A stretch of 9,509 nt of DNA from an uncultured Aeromonadales bacterium. GTDB taxonomy: Bacteria > Pseudomonadota > Gammaproteobacteria > Enterobacterales > Succinivibrionaceae. The position numbers and the translations under genes were made by a program. The DNA lies in NCBI GenBank assembly GCA_902796095.1, contig CADBNP010000340.1, positions 1-9,509 on the forward strand, in the 5' to 3' direction. Shown here one piece after another: positions 6,753 to 9,509 of this stretch (position 1 is its first letter; each line of letters starts with the position of its first letter). The notes beneath the pieces are model-generated. The model saw only the letters and a program-made list of their open reading frames with translations. It was not told the origin of the DNA and searched no databases.

Positions 6753-7604
6753 TCATCGGCTGTCTTTCCAGTCCTCCATCTCATCCTCCTCCGGCTCCTC
6801 GTCTTCGTAATCTTCATCTTCGTAATTATCTTCATCATTTTCGCTGTCCTCGCTGTATTCCGGATCATCCTTGTAGGCACGGGTTGTATGGGCTGACATG
6901 AGTATGAGTATGACTCCGGCTGTGGCAACAAAGGCAACTATATAGGAACTGTAGATCATTGCCCTGGAATTTTCGTTTATGTATCCTGACCAGATGAAGA
7001 ATGGACATACCATGAATAGCAGAGCAAGTCCAAGAGCAAGAAAGGTATTGCGATCCGTACCGTACGGATCTCTCGGCATTGGCACGCTGTAATATGCCAG
7101 CAAATCCTCGATAAACGGTCTTCCGGGAAGGGTGTCATTTTCGGAAAGCAGGACTCTCATTTTTCCCTTGGTAGGGAGCCAGACTCCCATCCTGTTGCGA
7201 AGGATGGGTTTGCTTTCCAGCGCGGTAATAATCTCCTGATGAGGAATAAAGTCGCTGCTGCCCATACGCTGATATATCAGACCATCGGGGGTGATAGTGA
7301 TCTTGTATTTGGATCTCAGTAGATAGAGCCAGGAAAAATATGCGTATATGACAAGAGGAAATGTCCAGAGGCAGATCAACTGGGCTATGGTCTGTGCATT
7401 ATCAATTTTCAGATCATTGGATGATGTAAGAAAAACTGTGGAAAAAGCGGCTACGGCGATCATCAGCACCACAAGGATCACCAAGGTGAATCTTACTGAA
7501 ATCAGTGAGCGTGCTGAGTATGTCAGTTCCAGATTCTTTAACAGCGAAAAATCACCCTTTCTGGTAAGGGGGATTTTGGACGGAAGGTTAAAGAAACTGT
7601 TCAT
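6753..7604 (-). CDS. Membrane protein with PH-like middle domain and acidic C-terminal tail
   Basis: A 283-residue protein I cannot name. Two membrane helices (about 38-60 and 74-96) are followed by a segment, about 99-175, that reads like a bacterial PH-type (DUF304-like) beta domain: SKYKITITPDGLIYQRM, DFIPHQEIITAL, GKMRVLLSENDTLPG, then helix PFIEDLLAYY. Two more helices follow (about 187-208 and 217-237). The tail (246-283) is almost only Asp and Glu with Tyr, including a YEDED/YEDEE repeat. The inside-positive pattern suggests that both termini and the PH-like domain are cytoplasmic. The start ATG 7604 has AGGAA upstream at good spacing. It lies 25 bases after the gene for the zinc-ribbon protein on the same strand and is probably cotranscribed with it. 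The PH-like call is inference from strand pattern only. Confidence 0.7.
   Translation of the reverse strand: MNSFFNLPSKIPLTRKGDFSLLKNLELTYSARSLISVRFTLVILVVLMIAVAAFSTVFLTSSNDLKIDNAQTIAQLICLWTFPLVIYAYFSWLYLLRSKYKITITPDGLIYQRMGSSDFIPHQEIITALESKPILRNRMGVWLPTKGKMRVLLSENDTLPGRPFIEDLLAYYSVPMPRDPYGTDRNTFLALGLALLFMVCPFFIWSGYINENSRAMIYSSYIVAFVATAGVILILMSAHTTRAYKDDPEYSEDSENDEDNYEDEDYEDEEPEEDEMEDWKDSR
6802..6831. repeat. 15-bp in-frame tandem repeat in the acidic tail
   Basis: The 10-mer TCTTCGTAAT occurs at 6802-6811 and again at 6817-6826, giving a 15-base period. Read on the minus strand it encodes the pentapeptide repeat YEDED/YEDEE in the acidic tail of the membrane protein. The flanking sequence is a run of related TCTTCA and TCCTCC triplets, so the tail length may vary between strains through slippage. 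Confidence 0.6.
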
Positions 7605-7629
7605 ATGTTTCCTAAATAGGCTTCAGAGC

Positions 7630-8562
7630 CTATGATTTGTCTGATTTTGATGATCCTGATGAGTACTTGCTCTTCAGTTTTGATGTGCAGACAGATTTCG
7701 GAATGGTAACCGTATGAAGATGAACGTCGGACACATTGGAAAACCTGAAATTGACCTTTTCAGCGTACTGCATAAAAATCTGAACCTGTTTGTTTCCGCA
7801 GGCATAATCAGGAAGACTGGTTTTCATCTTGTCTGTAATATCATCGCGGTTTGTTCTGATGTGATAGGTAAAGCCATCCTTTTTAGAATAAGTAAAGTCC
7901 GTAAGTGTCTGGTACTTGCCGACTCTGATCGGGAGCCTTTTTTTGTAATCTGCAGCAATTTGATCCGGAGTTACGTTGACATAGGAAGCGGAAATATCTG
8001 ACTGTATATCCTCATGTGATACATTATTTCCTGAAGTCTGCGGATTAGGTTTTGACTGAGATTGCGGCTGTTCGGCTTTGGCTGTGGTTACTGACGCAGA
8101 TTCCGTGCTTTCTGATGCTGCAATTTCCTGTTTAGGCTTGTTTACTGTCTGCACCTTCTGGGGTGTCTCAGGCTTTTGCATTCTGGACGGGACGGTGGAT
8201 GCGGCAACTTTCGGAGAAGATTGAGAGGTTTGTCCATGGTTATGCTCATAATCCAGAGGAGCAGCAGGAAGCAGATCGTCTGAATCAATTATGATTTCCC
8301 CGTCATTGAAGGCAGTCTCTGTAGCTGGCTCTTCAGTTTCATGAACGTCGTCATCATAGTTGATTGAAATTTCATTCGGATTTGACTTCTGTTTAGAATC
8401 AGGTTTACTGAGTGATCCCAGACCAAGACCGACTCCTACACCAATTCCCAGCAGGATCGGAAATAATACTAGAGTCTTCTTTTTCAATTTTCCTCCGGCT
8501 TCGTAATCATAACGGCAGTCCGGACAGAAATATCCTGTATGATCAGCCGGACAACAGATCAA
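7630..8562 (-). CDS. Zinc-ribbon, single-TM protein with disordered linker and paired-cysteine C-terminal domain
   Basis: A 310-residue protein of unknown function. The N-terminus has four cysteines (3, 4, 13, 16; CPADHTGYFCPDC), which look like a small zinc ribbon. A glycine-rich transmembrane helix follows (30-50, with GIGVGVGLGLG). Then come about 150 residues of low-complexity linker rich in Ser, Pro, Gln, Glu and Lys (55-200), and a folded domain at about 208-293. That domain starts KRLPIRVGKYQTLTDFTY, has aromatic beta strands (GFTYHIRT, NFRFSN) and two cysteines, Cys255 and Cys292. It resembles the end of the neighbouring 168-residue protein. The orientation is probably zinc ribbon in the cytoplasm and C-terminal domain outside, with a disulfide. 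The start is doubtful: TTG 8562 follows an in-frame TGA directly and has no good ribosome binding site, while a better ATG at 8566 is in another frame and stops after seven codons. Confidence 0.72.
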   Translation of the reverse strand: MICCPADHTGYFCPDCRYDYEAGGKLKKKTLVLFPILLGIGVGVGLGLGSLSKPDSKQKSNPNEISINYDDDVHETEEPATETAFNDGEIIIDSDDLLPAAPLDYEHNHGQTSQSSPKVAASTVPSRMQKPETPQKVQTVNKPKQEIAASESTESASVTTAKAEQPQSQSKPNPQTSGNNVSHEDIQSDISASYVNVTPDQIAADYKKRLPIRVGKYQTLTDFTYSKKDGFTYHIRTNRDDITDKMKTSLPDYACGNKQVQIFMQYAEKVNFRFSNVSDVHLHTVTIPKSVCTSKLKSKYSSGSSKSDKS

Positions 8563-8585
8563 TCATTTTGACAGTTTTCCAGGTC

Positions 8586-8690
8586 TTAAGTTCCGTTAAC
8601 ATCTTCTCGCAGCAGTAAAATCAGCCGTTGCTCCTGCTGTTTGTCTACATAATATTCAGTCTGATCCGGATCCCTGTACCAGTCTGCATA
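8586..8690 (-). other. Stop-bounded 34-codon protein-like stretch without a start codon
   Basis: The 143 bases between the two envelope genes contain a minus-strand frame with no ATG, GTG or TTG that nevertheless reads like protein: YADWYRDPDQTEYYVDKQQE, then QRLILLLREDVNGT and TAA at 8588-8586. It is charged and aromatic in a way unusual for non-coding DNA. It contains a W-Y-x-D-P element as in DUF2510-type sequences, too short to assign. It may be a decayed gene fragment or the 5' part of a frameshifted zinc-ribbon gene downstream. Chance is also possible. No terminator or other signal is seen in this gap. Confidence 0.3.
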
Positions 8691-8705
8691 TTATATGACT
8701 CTCAG

Positions 8706-9212
8706 TCAGATACAGTCCCTGTCCGTAATGGAGAATGACAGAACCGTCTCATTGCCGAGTCTGTATGTAAAATCGTAGCCGGTGAGCAGCTTTAGTCGCT
8801 TCCTGTCGAGATAATTGTTGCAGAATCTGAGCTTCTGGAAGACTATGTAATCATTAAGCCTTTTTTTCTCATCTTCAGGAACGATTTTTACCGCATACTG
8901 GTATCTGAATACAATGTTGTGGTTGTTTCCTGCTTCTATCGCCACCATTGATGCGTCCTTTTCCACGGTAGGAAGTCTGAAAATTTCTGCAAGACTTTCT
9001 GCTGTTGATTTCAGTGCTTCATTGTCAAGATATCCAGATTCCAGAGAATAGAGGTGATCAATATAAAAATTTTCCCTGGCTTCTATAAACCTGGGATCGC
9101 TTTTTGCGGATTGATACCATATGAAAGTAAAGAACAGCGAGGCTGTGATGACAATAAAAACAGCACGTGTTATGAAAATAAATTTTCCGTTGATCATGGT
9201 GCATGATTGCAT
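8706..9212 (-). CDS. Signal-anchored envelope protein with paired-cysteine C-terminal domain
   Basis: A 168-residue protein I do not recognise. A hydrophobic segment at about 12-33 (IFITRAVFIVITASLFFTFIW) preceded by Lys and Arg acts as signal anchor, so the rest should be periplasmic. The body contains a helical stretch (39-78), then RLPTVEKDASM (79-89), NIVFRYQYAVKIVPEDE (99-115) and a C-terminal unit with Cys131 and Cys167, 36 residues apart, which may form a disulfide. The protein ends one residue after the second cysteine. This end has the same order of elements as the zinc-ribbon protein encoded next on the strand. Three in-frame ATGs (9212, 9203, 9197) are possible starts; none has a clear Shine-Dalgarno. 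An extended -10 promoter lies some 60 bases upstream, so this is the first gene of the cluster. Confidence 0.65.
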   Translation of the reverse strand: MQSCTMINGKFIFITRAVFIVITASLFFTFIWYQSAKSDPRFIEARENFYIDHLYSLESGYLDNEALKSTAESLAEIFRLPTVEKDASMVAIEAGNNHNIVFRYQYAVKIVPEDEKKRLNDYIVFQKLRFCNNYLDRKRLKLLTGYDFTYRLGNETVLSFSITDRDCI

Positions 9213-9274
9213 AAATGTTGAATGGATGCGGTAATTTCAGATTAAAAGCCGCTTTCGCCCCGGAGGCTGCCGGT

Positions 9275-9283
9275 ATTGTAGCA
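9275..9283 (-). promoter_or_regulatory. Extended -10 promoter for the three-gene envelope cluster
   Basis: On the minus strand TGCTACAAT (9283 to 9275) is an extended -10 element, preceded by TA as in the tkt promoter (TATGGTACAAT versus TATGCTACAAT). No -35 hexamer is seen at 16-18 bases. Transcription would begin near 9268, giving a leader of about 55 bases before the ATG at 9212. Confidence 0.5.
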
Positions 9284-9509
9284 TATTATTGTTTACGCCC
9301 CGTATGGTGGAACTACATACCCTTCGTTGAACTAAACCTGCCGGGACGCTTATTTTCACGAATTCATGTCAGTGATACGAATGCCGGAGGAGACGAACTG
9401 TTTTATCTGAACACCATGTTAAAATGTTAATTTCTAGAAAAACGGTAACTTGGGTAATTAAAACTGCTATTTGTCATGTTCGATAAAATCTTTACAAACC
9501 CTTATGCGA
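9284..9509. other. Right-end region with no supported gene
   Basis: No gene is convincingly supported here. A plus-strand ORF (9215-9430) runs through the minus-strand promoter and lacks a ribosome binding site. At the edge, a plus-strand ATG at 9476 opens MFDKIFTNPYA without a ribosome binding site. On the minus strand a frame ending at TAG 9469-9467 is open to the edge and could be the last codons of another gene. The stretch 9414-9430 carries a direct repeat ATGTTAA. Sequence beyond 9509 decides between these. Confidence 0.4.

Noticed and set aside
9215..9430. Plus-strand ORF of 71 codons reading ...RPVWWNYIPFVELNLPGRLF... to a TAA at 9430
   Set aside because: It has no ribosome binding site, its start sits 3 bases from the start of a divergent gene, it runs across the extended -10 promoter of that gene, and its codons (CTA, TTA, CGA, ATA) differ from its neighbours. 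The C-terminal half does look protein-like, so a decayed gene end cannot be excluded.
9476..9509. Possible start of a plus-strand gene (MFDKIFTNPYA) at the right edge
   Set aside because: Only eleven codons, no ribosome binding site, and the opposite strand is also open here (ending at TAG 9469-9467).

Overview
The window looks like a chromosomal segment of a moderate-GC gammaproteobacterium. The transketolase and the RsuA-type pseudouridine synthase read like enterobacterial and Aeromonadales proteins. The DUF5718 protein suggests a host-associated lineage such as the Succinivibrionaceae, but that assignment is an inference and is not secure. There are no rRNA or tRNA genes, insertion sequences or CRISPR arrays visible.

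Positions 1-1882 are an accessory patch. The first gene is the C-terminal part of an N6-adenine DNA methyltransferase with a TaqI-like target-recognition region, cut by the left edge. A perfect 10-bp inverted repeat follows it. Next comes a short frame, with a good ribosome binding site, that looks like the first codons of threonyl-tRNA synthetase (thrS) ended by a stop. An AT-rich orphan ORF lies across its end.

Positions 1935-4055 hold three plus-strand genes: a DUF5718 protein (possible fumarylacetoacetate-hydrolase-like fold), an abutting four-helix membrane protein with a GTG start, and rsuA (16S rRNA pseudouridine-516 synthase, best started at a TTG). A strong hairpin separates rsuA from a convergent DUF486 membrane protein on the minus strand (4098-4451).

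Positions 4452-6660 centre on tkt (transketolase, all catalytic residues present). It has an extended -10 promoter, a clear Shine-Dalgarno and a rho-independent terminator. The divergent intergenic region upstream carries four GTGAYA half-sites arranged as two inverted pairs, which look like regulator sites.

Positions 6753-9283 are a minus-strand cluster of three uncharacterised envelope proteins behind one extended -10 promoter. In order of transcription they are a signal-anchored protein, a zinc-ribbon/TM/long-linker protein, and a four-TM protein with a PH-like (DUF304-type) middle domain and a very acidic tail. The first two appear to end in the same small extracytoplasmic domain: an 'RLP' start and two cysteines 36-37 residues apart. 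This is the most novel-looking part of the window. I see no complete, clearly new defence system. The methyltransferase could belong to a restriction system that extends left of the window.
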